DNA of 64,000 nucleotides from Hysterium pulicare CBS 123377 (GCA_000467715.1 AJFK01000202.1:239855-303854); one strand, 5' to 3'. Positions 1-11,321 are shown, counted from the stretch's first letter. The notes: generated by a model not told the origin, from the sequence alone. Made by a program: numbers and translations.

Positions 1-708
1 AGCTAGGTGCCCGAAGAGTATGAAAGTACAGCGAGGTTGATGAGATCGAGTTGGATTGTTCTCTGTTGTTGTCTGGGGTGTAGGAAAAGGAGCAGCCAAG
101 GCAAGCTCAAGAGAAATATTTGAGGGTATAAGGCTAGGCCCGAAGAGGCAGTCTACGCGAACTGAAGGGGGAAGGACAGCCTTGCCCTGGTGGAAAGCAT
201 CGTCTGCGCATCCATCACCGAGCGAGAGCCATTCACCCTCAGACTGTGCGAGACAACATCCGCCATTGGTTCTTGTCGTTTCGCATGCGTGACATCTGGG
301 AGGTGCAAGTCATAGGGGCCATAGCTCTCGGCCATTCATCCACATCCAGCATCCCTTGACGTGTTTCTCAGGCATTTTAGTCGACACCACGCCGAGGCAC
401 AAGACGCTAGAAGCTCGATGGAAGCCGCCACGCAATGCTAATCGCCACGACATCGCAGTCACAATGCAGAATCCATCATTGCAAAGGCTAGCAATGGCAG
501 TACCTGCGCCTTGGGATGCCCGGCATGGAAACTGAACATGTTCACTTGTATCTGCGAGCATTCCACCCAAGGTGAAACTGCATTGTGAAGACCACACTAG
601 GGCTGCAAAATCCAGCCCTCAGTATTGCCTTCCTCGATTTCATTGGAAGAAAGCACCCTCGTTCTTAGCCAGGCTTTATCCCTTGCTTGGAGACCGCTTC
701 CTGACAAT
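1..708. other. Upstream intergenic DNA
   Basis: No gene is recognisable here on either strand. All open frames are short and lack family resemblance. The segment just before 709 presumably holds the TAH18 promoter and 5' leader. A gene truncated by the window edge cannot be excluded. Confidence 0.4.
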
Positions 709-3019
709 ATGGAAAGCGCTGTACCTGAGCGTAGGGCCCTTGTACTCTATGGTTCTGAAACAGGAAATGCCCAGGACGTCGCTGAAGAGCTGGCTAGAAT
801 ATCGGAACGGTTGCGTTTCGATACCCTAGTATCTGAACTAAACTTGATCAATCTTGTATGTAGCCGAAGCCATCCATACTACAGGTCTCATCTGAACCAA
901 GTACCTAGAAAAATCTTTTGCAATACTCTGTTGTTCTCATTGCTATTTCAACTACCGGTCAAGGAGACCTTCCATCGAACGCTCAAGCTTTCTGGAAGTC
1001 ATTGAGGAGTACACGCTTGCGACCTGGATGCTTACGGCATGTCAGATTTGCGTCCTTTGGTCTTGGAGACACATCATATCCAAAGTGGGTCTTCCGCCTG
1101 TCGACGAGTCACGGGCTAACAGAGTCGAAGGTTCAACTGGGCTCACCGAAAACTCTATAATCGTCTTATACAACTAGGTGCACAGCCCATATGTGATCGT
1201 GGAGAGAGCGACGAACAGCATCCTGAAGGGTAAGTCACCCCTTCTCCTCGATGAACTTCCAATCTCTACGCACGATGTAGATGTATACCGAGAGCATTGC
1301 TAGGTGGTGTACTAACCGCTTTTTTATGCCACCAGTGTTGACGGAAGCTTCTTGCCCTGGTCGACCAAGCTACGCCAACGTCTCCTAGAAGAGTATCCCC
1401 TTGCAGGTGATGTCGAGCCAATTCCGGATGACGTCCTGTTGGACCCTAAGTGGCTACTCGAGTTCGAGAACACGAACAGCCAAGCCGCCTCTCTACCTGT
1501 ATCCGATAATATCAGCCGACACAACCGGTCAGATGATGTAAACAGCGAGACCTCAAAATCAGATGTTCCACCATCTGACCTGCTAGACATTCCACGCTCC
1601 CTAACCGCGAAGGTACTTTCAAATGATAGAGTGACTCCATCTAAGCACTGGCAAGATGTGCGGCACTTGGTCCTCTCCACAACATATCAGCCATACAATC
1701 CTGGAGACGTCCTAACAATATATCCAAAGAATTTCCCCTCTGATGTTCATGAGTTTTTGAAGATCATGCATTGGCTTCCTATTGCTGACGTACCTCTCAA
1801 ACTCGCTTCGCAATCTTCGTCCAACCCCAATAATGCATTCCTCCCTCTTCCGAATCTATTGTCCACTACGAGGATTACCCTTCGAAATCTCCTGACGAAT
1901 CACCTTGACATCATGTCCATTCCTCGACGCTCTTTCTTCTCTCAACTCGCTCACTTCACTGCCGATGAGTTCCATCGTGAGCGTTTACTGGAGTTCACCA
2001 ACCCAGAGTACATTGATGAATTGTACGACTATACTACAAGGCCACGAAGAAGTATCTTAGAGGTCCTCCAGGAGTTTGAGAGCGTACAAATACCCTGGCA
2101 GAGAGCGTGCTCACTTATTCCGGCCATTCGAGGACGACAGTTCAGCATTGCGAGCGCCATACCTCCACGGCTCGAACATCAAAATAATGGCCAGACCGGC
2201 AATCCAGCAGAGACCGGCAATGAAAGCATAGGGAAAGTTGGTGACCATCAAACACGTATTGAGCTATTGATTGCCATAGTAAAGTATCGTACAGTCATCA
2301 AGCGCATCAGGCAGGGTGTCTGCACACGTTACATCGCTTCCTTGCAACCTGGGCAAGACATAACCGTCACCCTTCACAAGGGTGGGCTGGGTGTCGCGAG
2401 ATCAGAGACAAATAAGCCCGTGGTCATGGTTGGACCAGGCACCGGTATTGCTCCTATGCGGTCCTTGATCTACCAGCGAAAATACTGGCGCGAAGAACTT
2501 CGGCAGCAGACGGAAAGGCAAGATGATATAAGCGCAGCTGCAGCCGCAAGAGATGTCTTGTTCTTTGGGTGCCGGAACGCTGAAGCCGATTTCTTCTTCA
2601 AAGAAGAGTGGGAGGTCTTGAAGAGAGAAGGCGTTCCATTGGACGTCTTCCCTGCATTTTCAAGAGACCAGGTATGTCCATATCTTCTTCTTACCTAAGT
2701 AATATCTGGCTGATTCTGTTTGCAGAGACAAAAAGTCTATGTCCAAGACCTTGTGCGTGCTCAAAGTGCCAGGGTCTATGACGCTCTAGCGAATCGAGAA
2801 GGTTTAGTATACATTTGCGGGTACGTTGAGACTCTTCTCAAATTAGTTTCTGACCTAGCTAAGTCCGCGCTCTACAGATCCTCAGGTAAAATGCCTCAAG
2901 CCGTTCGCGAAGCACTCATTGAAGCCTTTCAAACCCATGGTAGCATGAATCGGGATGAAGCAGAAGCATATCTGGTGGGCATGGAGAAGAGCGGACGCTA
3001 CAAGCAGGAGACTTGGTAG
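709..3019 (+). CDS. TAH18: NADPH-dependent diflavin oxidoreductase Tah18 (NDOR1 family)
   Basis: This protein passes electrons from NADPH through FAD and FMN to the Fe-S protein Dre2 in the cytosolic iron-sulfur assembly pathway. Predicted exons are 709-855, 909-1084, 1131-1229, 1336-2671, 2726-2820 and 2878-3019, giving 664 residues. The flavodoxin part shows LYGSETGN, STTGQGDLP and FGLGDTSYPK. The reductase part shows RQFSIAS and GVCTRY (FAD) and GPGTGIAPMRS (NADPH), followed by LFFGCRN and YICGSSGKMP. The chain ends in tryptophan, as is usual for this family. The start is the first ATG that leads straight into the FMN motif. Intron 2 is only 46 nt with a GTGGGT donor but has a CTAAC branch site, and splicing restores YPKFNW. 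Family assignment is firm; the exon ends are inferred from frame continuity. Dre2 is not in this window. Confidence 0.95.
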
Positions 3020-3514
3020 TCAATGATCCTGCATTTCGATTATGGACATCTTGTGAATATATAGACGGCATGAACCAGTTTTGGACAATTAGAGGCGCAA
3101 AGATAGAGCGAGAGAGAGTCTGGGAACGAGACTTCCAACACCCAAATAAAAGATAACGATCCAAAAATCATATTGAGGTCATTCTTAGGTCGTTGTCCAC
3201 TACCTTTAAATCAGTCGGTTCGCTGGCTCATGTGTGGGCAGGTAATGTTGCTCACCGATCCGATTTTCAGCCGGGATCGACGCGTTTTGCAAAAACCTTC
3301 CCGATAAAGTAATACTTGGCATTTGTCGGAGGGGTGAGTTGAACCGAGGAGGCAAAGCCGAGCTTAACCTTGCCCGTCGTCCTTGACGTGAGCTTCTACA
3401 ACTTCACACCTTTTCAAACCCATTGTGTTATGATTCCCGATCCGAATTGTTATTGAATTTTTCTGTCTTATCCGCTTGATTGATTTGAAAAGGCCCGTGG
3501 AGTGAGATTGCGGG
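3020..3514. other. Intergenic DNA between TAH18 and the ETF beta gene
   Basis: I see no gene in this stretch. It should contain the TAH18 3' end and the promoter of the next plus-strand gene. Confidence 0.4.
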
Positions 3515-4432
3515 ATGTCCGGGCTCAGGATATTGGTGCCCGTGAAGCGGGTCATTGACTATGCTGTAAGAAATATCTTTTTTCTTTCAATGCTTTCTTG
3601 GACGTCTCTATAGCAATGGAGATCACCAATGGATGCTTCAGTATACCTACGTCTCGGAAAACTATAAGGTTGTTCCGCTACACCCGAATCCATAGCTCAC
3701 ATGCCAATCTTGCAGGTCAAACCACGAGTCAACCGCGCCAACACAGCCGTCGAGAAGCAAGGCGTAAAACACAGCATGAACCCCTTCGACGAACTCTCCA
3801 TCGAAGAAGCCGTCCGATTACGTGAGCGCAAAGTCCCAGTAGAAGAAATCGTCGCATTCAGCGCCGGACCCGCAAAAGCACAGGATGTTCTAAGGACAGC
3901 AATGGCTATGGGTGCGGACCGAGGCATTCATGTTCAGATGGAAGAGGGAAAGGAGGATTTGGAGCCGTTGAGTGTTGCGAAGCTGTTGAAACAGGTCGTG
4001 GAGCAGAATAAGAGTAATATGGTTATACTGGGGAAGCAATCGATTGATGATGATGCGAATCAGACGGGACAGATGCTTGCTGGACTACTCAATTGGCCGC
4101 AGGCTACGCAGGCATCTAAGGTCACGATTGAGAAGGACGACGTCACCGTTGTGCGGGAAGTGGATGGAGGTGTCGAGACGCTGAAAGCGAAGCTACCGAT
4201 CATTATCACTACGGATTTAAGATTGAATGAGCCGAGATATGCGAGCTTGCCGAATATCATGAAGGCAAAGAAGAAGCCATTGGATAAGAAGAAGCTTTCC
4301 GACTTTGAGGCCGATACAACACCACGATTAAAGACTGTCAAGGTCACGGAGCCACCTCAAAGGAAGGCCGGCGTCAAGGTTGAGGACGTTGATGGTATGA
4401 TTAGCAAGCTGAAGGAGTTAGGAGCTTTGTGA
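3515..4432 (+). CDS. CIR1: Electron transfer flavoprotein subunit beta
   Basis: The beta subunit of the mitochondrial electron transfer flavoprotein binds AMP and, with the alpha subunit, carries electrons from acyl-CoA and other dehydrogenases to ETF-ubiquinone oxidoreductase. Exons are 3515-3565 and 3716-4432, giving 255 residues, close to the usual length of about 260. The first exon encodes MSGLRILVPVKRVIDYA, the typical N-terminus, and splicing joins it to VKPRVN. GVKHSMNPFDE, AMGADRGIHV and the recognition loop LPNIMKAKKKP are diagnostic. The last is the helical peptide that docks on partner dehydrogenases, and its lysines are methylated in animals. The intron is 150 nt, long for this window. 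The tandem arrangement with TAH18 and CBP3 puts three redox or respiratory genes together, but each has its own promoter. Confidence 0.95.
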
Positions 4433-4723
4433 AGCGCTGTGGGATAGTGTCAAATTATTTCCTGTATATATGCATTTGGACGGGATAGAAATTTCAACCG
4501 CATCAATGTGTCAAAAGGAATTCATTTCTCCAACATTCGACCTGTTTATCTTTATTTACCATCATGTTATAAAGTTGCTTTCAGATCGACGGATTTGCAG
4601 TCTAGATATTTTAACCCGATTCCGAAAGAGGAAGAATGGTGAGATCATGGATCCCGAAAAACGCGACTCGCGATATTTTGAACAGCTGCATTCACGACTA
4701 ACACCCCCGTCGCAACAACACCA

Positions 4724-5825
4724 ATGGCTTCGCATTACACATGTAGAGCATGCCTGAGTGCTCTAACGAAACCATCATCTTTATTACCTATAGTAAGCTC
4801 GATTTTCGCTTTTCAAAGTGCTGTGCTGAATCTTCAAGGCTCGTCGAGTAGCCCGGAGAACCTCCGTCTACCGCCCGAATACATCTCTACGATGCCTCTC
4901 CTCAAACCCTCAACAAGTTAATCGCTCTAAAGATGTGCCTCCATCTCGTAAAACCGAGTCCATATTAGATAAAACATCTCCCGTACCCGATACCACTCCA
5001 CAGCCTTTACCTGCATCTTCGGAACAACCTACTTCATCCACAGTAGTACGTCTGGCGGAACAGCTACGGAAACATGCATCGGGAACGACAGAAACATATG
5101 TCGCATATGGAGTCACAGAGGCACTGTATCAAGAAATTCTACGGAATTGCAACTACTCGATTCCAGACTCGATAAAGAAAGACGGTCAAGCTCCCAAGAA
5201 CGAAGCCGGAGAAGATGTAGGCTTGGGGACTGGGTGGTGGTTTGAAAGTACGTATAATCACTACGAACGTCGCCTTTGTTATATCTGTTCTTGTCATTCG
5301 AAGGCAAAGGACTAACTGAGCGTCACAGCTCTCGGCTTAACCCCGACCTTAAACACCTGGGCCCAGATCACCTTCCTACACATGTACATGCTCACAGTCC
5401 GCTTCCGCGTATTCCCCGCCTCCCACCAACAAACCTGGCACCAACACCTCATCGACCACTTCTTCTACGACGCCGAAGACCGTATGGCGAAATACCACGG
5501 CATGGTTGCGCGAGGCGTGCGACAGAAATACCTGAAAGATCTCTTCGAGCAATGGCGGGGACTTCTACTCGCTTACGACGAGGGCTTAGTTAAGGGAGAT
5601 ACTTTCTGGGCTGCTGCTGTGTGGCGGAATGTTTTCAAGGGTGATGAGAAGGCCGATGTGAAGGCTATTGCGGAGATTGTGGGGTGGATGAGACGCGAGA
5701 TTCAGAGATTAGATTCGGCGAATGATAATGCTGTTACGAGCGGGAAGTGGAAGTTTACGGGGAATCCGGGGGAGGAGAGGGGGACTGTTATGTTGCAGAG
5801 TAAGCTCATGAAGGAGAAGGTATAA
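4724..5825 (+). CDS. CBP3: Ubiquinol-cytochrome c chaperone Cbp3 (UQCC1 family)
   Basis: Cbp3 acts in the mitochondrion with Cbp6, binding the mitoribosome exit and newly made cytochrome b to start assembly of the bc1 complex. Exons are 4724-4792, 4839-5247 and 5329-5825, giving 324 residues. After the first intron the chain reads ARRVARRTSVYRP, an arginine-rich, acid-poor leader that fits a matrix-targeting sequence. The conserved chaperone domain occupies roughly the second half, with LNTWAQITFLHMYMLTVR, HFFYDAEDRM and GDTFWAAAVWRNVF. The middle (about residues 55-100) is rich in Ser, Pro and Thr and looks disordered. The second intron has an ACTAAC branch site. Family assignment is firm; the exact leader depends on the 46-nt first intron. 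Confidence 0.92.
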
Positions 5826-6277
5826 GGGGTTGAAGTCGGCCTCAAGCGGGAATCGTCTTCATCTACATGTTCATTTTCATAATGTTACTGTACTGTGCAA
5901 TAATGTACCAAAAGGTTTGGCGTTCTGGCCAAACTATCCAAGCAGGGTAGAAGGACATATTGGCATTTCCGGGTTGTCTTTGTAGATTTCGTGTATCATA
6001 CAAGCTCTACTCTTGTAATTGGAATTAAGGTCATTTATGGAAGCTTGATTCTTAACTGCCCAAAAAAGTCATTTGCAAAAATATAGATTCTTTTGTGGTC
6101 AAGCAGTTCGCAAAGCTTTGTGCGATTTGCAAATGGCAATATGTAAGTCCAATCATTAGTCAGCCACCCGCGGTTTTCCGATTCATTGGACCTCATCCGC
6201 ATATCATTCACTCAAAATACTCGGGGTTGCTCTCGCACCCCAAAAAATAGCTATATCTCTGTCGAGTACCCCAAAAG
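5826..6277. other. Intergenic DNA before CEG1
   Basis: No gene is visible. It is A+T-rich in the middle and presumably holds the CBP3 3' end and the CEG1 promoter. Confidence 0.4.
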
Positions 6278-7555
6278 ATGCATTTTCACGCTCCGCCCCA
6301 AATACCAGGCCAACAGCTGTCCCACCAGGAAGCTGAGCCCCTTCGCAAAACCGTATCAGAGCTCCTCGAGCGCGACAACAGGCGGTTCCCCGGAGCGCAA
6401 CCCGTCAGTTTCGCGCGCCACCACCTCCTCGAGCTCCAGCGTTCTGAATACTTCATGTGCGAGAAGACAGATGGGATACGATGTCTCCTCTTCCTTCACT
6501 ATATAGAGAGAGGGCCGGTCGGCTTCGATCCTGTCACCTACCTCATCGACCGCAAGAACAACTACTATCAAGTCGAGCCGCCGCTTCGATTCCCCTATTA
6601 TCAGTACCCGAATGACCCGGATAAGTTTCTCTTTGGGACTATTTTGGATGGAGAGCTGGTTCATGATAAAGTGCCTGGACAGCCGAAACCGCGACTTATA
6701 TTTTACGTTTTCGATTGCCTTACGATCGATAATCAGAACTACACTCAAAAGACACTGGACCGGCGGTTGGGGTACCTGTCTGAGCAAATATTCAAGCCGT
6801 ACGAGGTTTACAGGGCTAGGGTTCCACCGGAGCTGCTTGCGCAGGAACCGTTCCGAGTCAAACAGAAGCAGGTGCATTCGCCATACCATATCGTCGACAT
6901 GTTTAGACATATTCTTCCGAACCTGCCGCATGGGAATGATGGGTTAGTCTTTACGTGCAAGAATACGCCGTATAAGTTTGGCACAGACGAACATATCCTG
7001 AAATGGAAGCCACCGCAAGAAAACACCATCGACTTCAAGCTTCGACTTGGCGAATTCCCGTTGTTTGACCCGGAGGACGGAGAGGACGGATTGATCCCAG
7101 ACTACGATGCCATGCCAGACAAATTCATGCTCCTAGTCCAACACAACCAAAACCTATACAAGCCCTTCGAGCACGATCTCTACGTCACAGAGCAAGATTG
7201 GGAGACCTTGAAGAAACTAGAACAAAAACTAGACGGGCGCATAATCGAATGTTTCAGAGACGAGCAGGGTCGATGGAGGTATAAGCGGGAGGAGGACGGC
7301 ACGCCGAGATGGAGAGACGACAAGAAAGACGCAAATCATATCAGTACCGTATTGAGCGTGCTAGACAGCATCGAAGACCCCGTCACCGAGCAAGATTTGG
7401 TTGCCACAGAAGGCAAGATCAAGGACGCCGTTACCAATATGCGGAATAACGAACGGGTAATGAAGGAGCGCAAAATGAGGGAAATGGAGCAGCGAGAACA
7501 GATGGATCGGGAGGCGAAAAAGAGGAAGTTATCGGAGATGAATGGAGGTCATTAG
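6278..7555 (+). CDS. CEG1: mRNA capping enzyme, guanylyltransferase subunit
   Basis: This enzyme forms a covalent lysyl-GMP intermediate and moves GMP onto the 5' diphosphate end of nascent RNA polymerase II transcripts in the nucleus. It is a single exon of 425 residues. The nucleotidyltransferase motif I is EKTDGIR with the nucleophile at Lys63. Motif III is GTILDGELV, IIIa FYVFDCL, IV NDGLVF and V ILKWKPP, in the right order and spacing. The C-terminal OB-fold region ends in a charged, lysine- and glutamate-rich tail. There is no RNA triphosphatase domain, as expected for fungi, where the triphosphatase Cet1 is a separate protein. The start codon is the first ATG in frame and gives a short N-terminus typical of fungal homologues. 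Confidence 0.96.
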   Translation: MHFHAPPQIPGQQLSHQEAEPLRKTVSELLERDNRRFPGAQPVSFARHHLLELQRSEYFMCEKTDGIRCLLFLHYIERGPVGFDPVTYLIDRKNNYYQVEPPLRFPYYQYPNDPDKFLFGTILDGELVHDKVPGQPKPRLIFYVFDCLTIDNQNYTQKTLDRRLGYLSEQIFKPYEVYRARVPPELLAQEPFRVKQKQVHSPYHIVDMFRHILPNLPHGNDGLVFTCKNTPYKFGTDEHILKWKPPQENTIDFKLRLGEFPLFDPEDGEDGLIPDYDAMPDKFMLLVQHNQNLYKPFEHDLYVTEQDWETLKKLEQKLDGRIIECFRDEQGRWRYKREEDGTPRWRDDKKDANHISTVLSVLDSIEDPVTEQDLVATEGKIKDAVTNMRNNERVMKERKMREMEQREQMDREAKKRKLSEMNGGH

Positions 7556-8180
7556 ACTTCCTTCCCCTCGACTGCGGCGTTATTCGGTATTTCGGACTTT
7601 TTGGGACAGCCTGGTTGCTGGATATTCTGATGGGGAAAATTTCCTGGCGCTGGTTGGACATGGTTTACATGATACCCGGGACCTGAAAAGAGTAGCGTCT
7701 CTATGTTTGGTCCGTGTTAATATTTTTGAAAGTCAAGGATAGCAAATCGAATCGCTTATTATCGAAGCCTTCCGTCCACAATACCTATCCCCCATTTCTA
7801 TTCTCCATTTCTTAGATATCACCTATGTTCCTCTTGGGTTTATCCGATCAATCGCCATGTCCAGTACCTCCTCTCTCTTCCACTTCAACAAAAGTTTTAA
7901 CGTATCCTTATCCCTAGAACTACTCCGGAAGCCAGAAGAATCGCGGATGTAACTCATGCATATCTTGCAGGGAGAAAATACACCAGCAGCTGAGAAAAGT
8001 ATCAAGAATCTTACGTACGATTGGCTGGTACGTAGGACCTTGCAATGTACAAAAGGTTGGAGTAGAACTTGAGGAGAGGCTTGGTCTGAATTGGTGCTCA
8101 TCCATTGGTAGAAACCACGCGATTGATATCTTTCCGCCTGACCTTCAAGATGATAAGCCAGTTGCTAATACGTCCGCCCC
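7556..8180. other. Intergenic DNA between CEG1 and the ankyrin relics
   Basis: I see no gene here on either strand; the open frames are short and unlike known families. Confidence 0.4.
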
Positions 8181-8899
8181 ATGAGCACCTCCTCCATTGC
8201 CACTACGCCAGAAAGGCATCCCACCAAGACTCCTGGTCGTCATCAGGAGAAACCAGTATCAGCACCGGTGATTCCTAGAACGACTAGTCGTCCTCAAATT
8301 GCCCGCCGTCCTCTTGCCAGTCCGCATACATCGGCTTCTCCCGCAACTCTCTTGGAAAAGGAGGCTCAGCGAACCTGTGGACACCACTGCTCTTCTACAT
8401 CCTACGGCCGAGGACAAGCTGAACAAATTATTGAAGGAAACCGTGGATTCTGGAGACCTGGAGAAAGTGCAAGCGTCATCGAAGCTAGGGCAGACGTCAA
8501 CGCCAACAAAAGCCATCCTTTGCGTATCGCGGAGACGTGCACATGCTAGAACTTCTGCTTCTCCATGGTGCCGATGTCAATCTACCCAATGAATATCAAA
8601 AGACAGCGTTACACCTTGTTGCAGCAGTGCTGAACATCATAGTAACTATAATACTTATTAAGTACCAAGCCTACCCCAATGCGATTTCCTCTAGTGGAAC
8701 CAGCCCTCTCTATGTCGCATGCTCTTCACAAGCGCTACATCTACCATGCCATTATCTTCATCTCCTAATTACGAAATTCCAAAACTCTATTGAAAAAATG
8801 TATTGGAAGAATCTTTTGGGAATAGCTATCAGAAAAGGTTATCCGAAAAAGCTATCAACAGCAACAAAGCGAAAACTGACAACACCCAAGCTAGAGTAG
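8181..8899 (+). pseudogene. Ankyrin-repeat protein relic, frameshifted
   Basis: Ankyrin-type sequence is spread over all three plus-strand frames. About 8419-8472 gives LNKLLKETVDSGDLEKVQ in one frame, 8490-8531 gives ADVNANKSHPLRIA in a second, and from 8531 GDVHMLELLLLHGADVNL, TALHLVAAV and TSPLYVACSSQ follow in the third. Read together these are consecutive ankyrin repeats. The frame changes fall within a few bases of each other inside a repeat, so introns cannot explain them, and small deletions are the simplest cause. The first segment (from ATG 8181) is a Ser/Thr/Pro-rich leader. The product would have been a protein-interaction scaffold of unknown partner. Sequencing error is an alternative, but several independent breaks argue for real decay. 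Confidence 0.7.
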
Positions 8900-9224
8900 A
8901 ACACAGGAGTCGCATTTAACTTGATATTCAGAGGCGGGAGGAAAGGAGTCAGAGGGTAGTAATGATCAGGTTTACTTTTCAACAATAGTGATGACGATAA
9001 GGGTCATTAACAGCCTTGCAGTTCATAAACTTCCACATACTCACACCGCTCCCTTCTTTCCTTCTCCAAGCTCCCTTCCTCCAGTCCAAAATTTATATAA
9101 ACCTTTCCTCCGAGGGAGCGCAGTGACGAGCTCCCTCGGCACCTGATCGACAGCGTCGCGGATAGATATCAACCTCCAAACACATAAGGAAGCCACGCCA
9201 ACTGCAGGAATTCACCACTACAGA

Positions 9225-9560
9225 ATGATTCAGATGCTGGTTGTTGCAGGTGCAGATATCAACGCCGACGGCGAAACACCACTTCACAGAGCATGTTATC
9301 GGAAACCTAGTATTGAAGCGGTACAAGTCCTGTCTGCTGGACCGGGGGAGCAAAAATGAATATAAAAACGAGAAATAGCCAGGATACTTGGTGTTTTTAG
9401 GCGAGCTACGCCATTGCATGTTTGTGCTGCGTTTGATGTCGACAATGGGGCTAAGTTGGTAATTGAAAAGGGCGCTGATTGTACATCGAGGAATGCGGTT
9501 GGTCGGTTATACGCCGTTTGACGTGGCATTGTTGGAAAAGAAATCTGGCGGTTGCAGCTT
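9225..9560 (+). pseudogene. Second ankyrin-repeat relic
   Basis: From 9225 one frame reads an ankyrin repeat (LVVAGADINADGETPLHRAC, then SIEAVQVL). It meets TGA and TAA codons near 9357, and resumes in the same frame at 9405 with ATPLHVCAAFDVDNG and KLVIEKGADCTSRN. A stop follows, and the next repeat element, GYTPFDVALLEKK, appears in a different frame from about 9502. An intron ending at the TTTTTAG before 9401 could remove the first two stops, but not the later frame change. It may be the far end of the same ancestral gene as the relic at 8181-8899, since the two are only 330 bp apart and on the same strand. Confidence 0.6.
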
Positions 9561-9996
9561 TGTTGCCGCGCATGGTATAGGTGATGTGATTTATTTGCAA
9601 AGGGGAAGACAGGGATATTACTTTCCGTGCAGTGGCTTCGCTTTGTCAACTTTGAATACTTGCCATCATGTCTGGGTTTGGGTCTGGTCAAGATTGGAGC
9701 TTCGATATACCCTTAATTTATTGTATGTACTCTATCAAATTGATTGTTCCATCATCCTTGGCCCTGCAGCCTCGAAGTAGAAGATGTCAGTCCTGCTGAA
9801 ATTGCCTGGAGTTCCTAATTGAAACCGTTTCCCAAGCCTATACCAAGAATATCATGATACTGACATACTCCGCGAGCACTCTACCCATTGAAGTTGATAG
9901 AGAGAGTGGAATTATCGCAGAGGAAGCGAACATGGCCGACTACCATGCTCATCAGTACGAAAGTAGAACGAAGCAAGATGGGGTAACTGCTAGTCA
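9561..9996. other. Intergenic DNA
   Basis: No gene is recognisable. It lies between the ankyrin relic and the 3' end of a minus-strand secreted-protein gene. Confidence 0.35.
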
Positions 9997-10443
9997 TCAC
10001 TTATGAAGTAAGCCGCAAACCCAGTACTTACGATAGTAATTATCCGCATCACCTCCACACGCCTCATTGATATAAGTATTGTAACCTTCCACACACACCT
10101 CAGGCGAAAGACCCCTCTCTCCCATTCCGCACTCGCTCCCAATATGCACTACAGCAAGGAGATTACCAGAGGTGCCACGAGAGTCAACGGTTGGGCCTTG
10201 GCCGGGAGTGCAGGTGGTGATGGCTGAACAAGCCTTCTTGATGGCGTCAACGGCAGTAGTGGCTGGCACTTTGTTCCATAAGCAGGTTGTTTTGTTCACG
10301 GGATTGTACTGAGAGCAGGCGGCACCGGAATCGCGAACTACAATGGTCGTTGGTTTGGAGGTTGCCTTGTCATACGGTTGAGGCATTGCGGGTCTGGCGA
10401 GGGCGCTGAGAGCGATTGTGAGAGGAGCAAGGAAGAAGCGCAT
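9997..10443 (-). CDS. Small secreted cysteine-rich protein, unknown function
   Basis: The reading frame from ATG 10443 gives 148 residues. It starts with a signal peptide (MRFFLAPLTIALSALARP) and continues into a mature chain with eight cysteines, one potential N-glycosylation site (NKT) and no membrane segment. I do not recognise the family. An upstream in-frame ATG at 10485 exists, but it would bury the signal peptide, so the later start is preferred. Near the 3' end there is a strong donor (GTAAGTACT) and, 45 nt on, a CTAGCAG acceptor. If spliced, the last residues change and the stop moves about 50 bp beyond 9997, yet the total of eight cysteines is kept. Small size, a signal peptide and paired cysteines resemble secreted effector or antimicrobial-type proteins, but that is inference only. 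Confidence 0.6.
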   Translation of the reverse strand: MRFFLAPLTIALSALARPAMPQPYDKATSKPTTIVVRDSGAACSQYNPVNKTTCLWNKVPATTAVDAIKKACSAITTCTPGQGPTVDSRGTSGNLLAVVHIGSECGMGERGLSPEVCVEGYNTYINEACGGDADNYYRKYWVCGLLHK

Positions 10444-11321
10444 GTTGGATGGTTTTGTCGTTACCGTTTGAATTGTAAGACGCACGGTGATGTTGACGTA
10501 GAGGAATAGGAGGAAGAGGTCTTTGTGTGTATTTTTAACGGGAGCAGATTTGGTTTGATCGACCTTGGTCGTTCCTGCACGGAGATTCAGGAGTGCTTTC
10601 CAGTCGCACAGGTACGTGTGCCTCTAAAATGACACTTCTATGTAGAGTTTGAAGGGACGGTGAAAGCGACGGAGCCGTGCTTTAGCACATGAGTTTATAG
10701 TCAGAGGTAGTCAGTACACGTGTAACGTGAGTCGGCTTATTTTTGATTGACTGTGTCAAATGATAGAAAAAATTCCATCCATTGACAGTATCGAATGATA
10801 GGAAAAAACCTATCCATTGACGTGCTTTAACTTCCCATAGCAGAGAGGCCACTCTTTAAAGAACCATGGTCGGCAGTAAATCGAATGCCCAATCTTCTCG
10901 ACCAAGGGCGTAGATCTTGAAGCCAGCAAGAGAGTCCTCCAACTTGGAATCATGCCCAGTGCTTCAAGCAATAGGGAGGAAATTGTTGAAAGACATTTGG
11001 TGGGGTTTGGGTATATTGCGAGATGTGTGCCTTGCATTCGTGCATCTTACCGAGACGCCTTGTACTACATGGAGGCCATAGGTAGAGTCAATAGCGCCTC
11101 CCCTTTCTATTCATCTTATTTTCCGGCCGCAGATTGTGGCTGGAAGGTGTGGTTCTCATATTCTTTCGAGAACAGGTCGTAGATGTCGTGTGACGGGTGG
11201 GATATTGCAATAGCCCAACATCGCCGGTCCATCTCTCGTTGAATTAACAAAGACGTGGCCTTCAAGGCTCCGACTTCGTAGGGACCTCCTAGGTTTATCA
11301 TCGCAGTCATATACCCGCTCT
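10444..11321. other. Intergenic DNA with a tandem duplication
   Basis: No gene is visible. It contains the 35-bp duplication listed separately and should hold the promoter of the secreted-protein gene and the 3' end of ADE8 (both minus strand). Confidence 0.4.
10756..10821. repeat. 35-bp tandem duplication, two copies
   Basis: TCAAATGATAG at 10756 recurs as TCGAATGATAG at 10791, and CCATTGAC at 10779 recurs at 10814, so the period is 35 bp. The copies differ at several bases, including the middle of the A-run. It lies about 310 bp upstream of the secreted-protein gene's start, so it could be a duplicated promoter segment. Confidence 0.75.

Noticed and set aside
8299-8592. Separate small genes at 8299-8592 and 8537-8899
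   Set aside because: Each is only a fragment of the same ankyrin-repeat coding sequence read in a different frame; they fit better as one broken gene.
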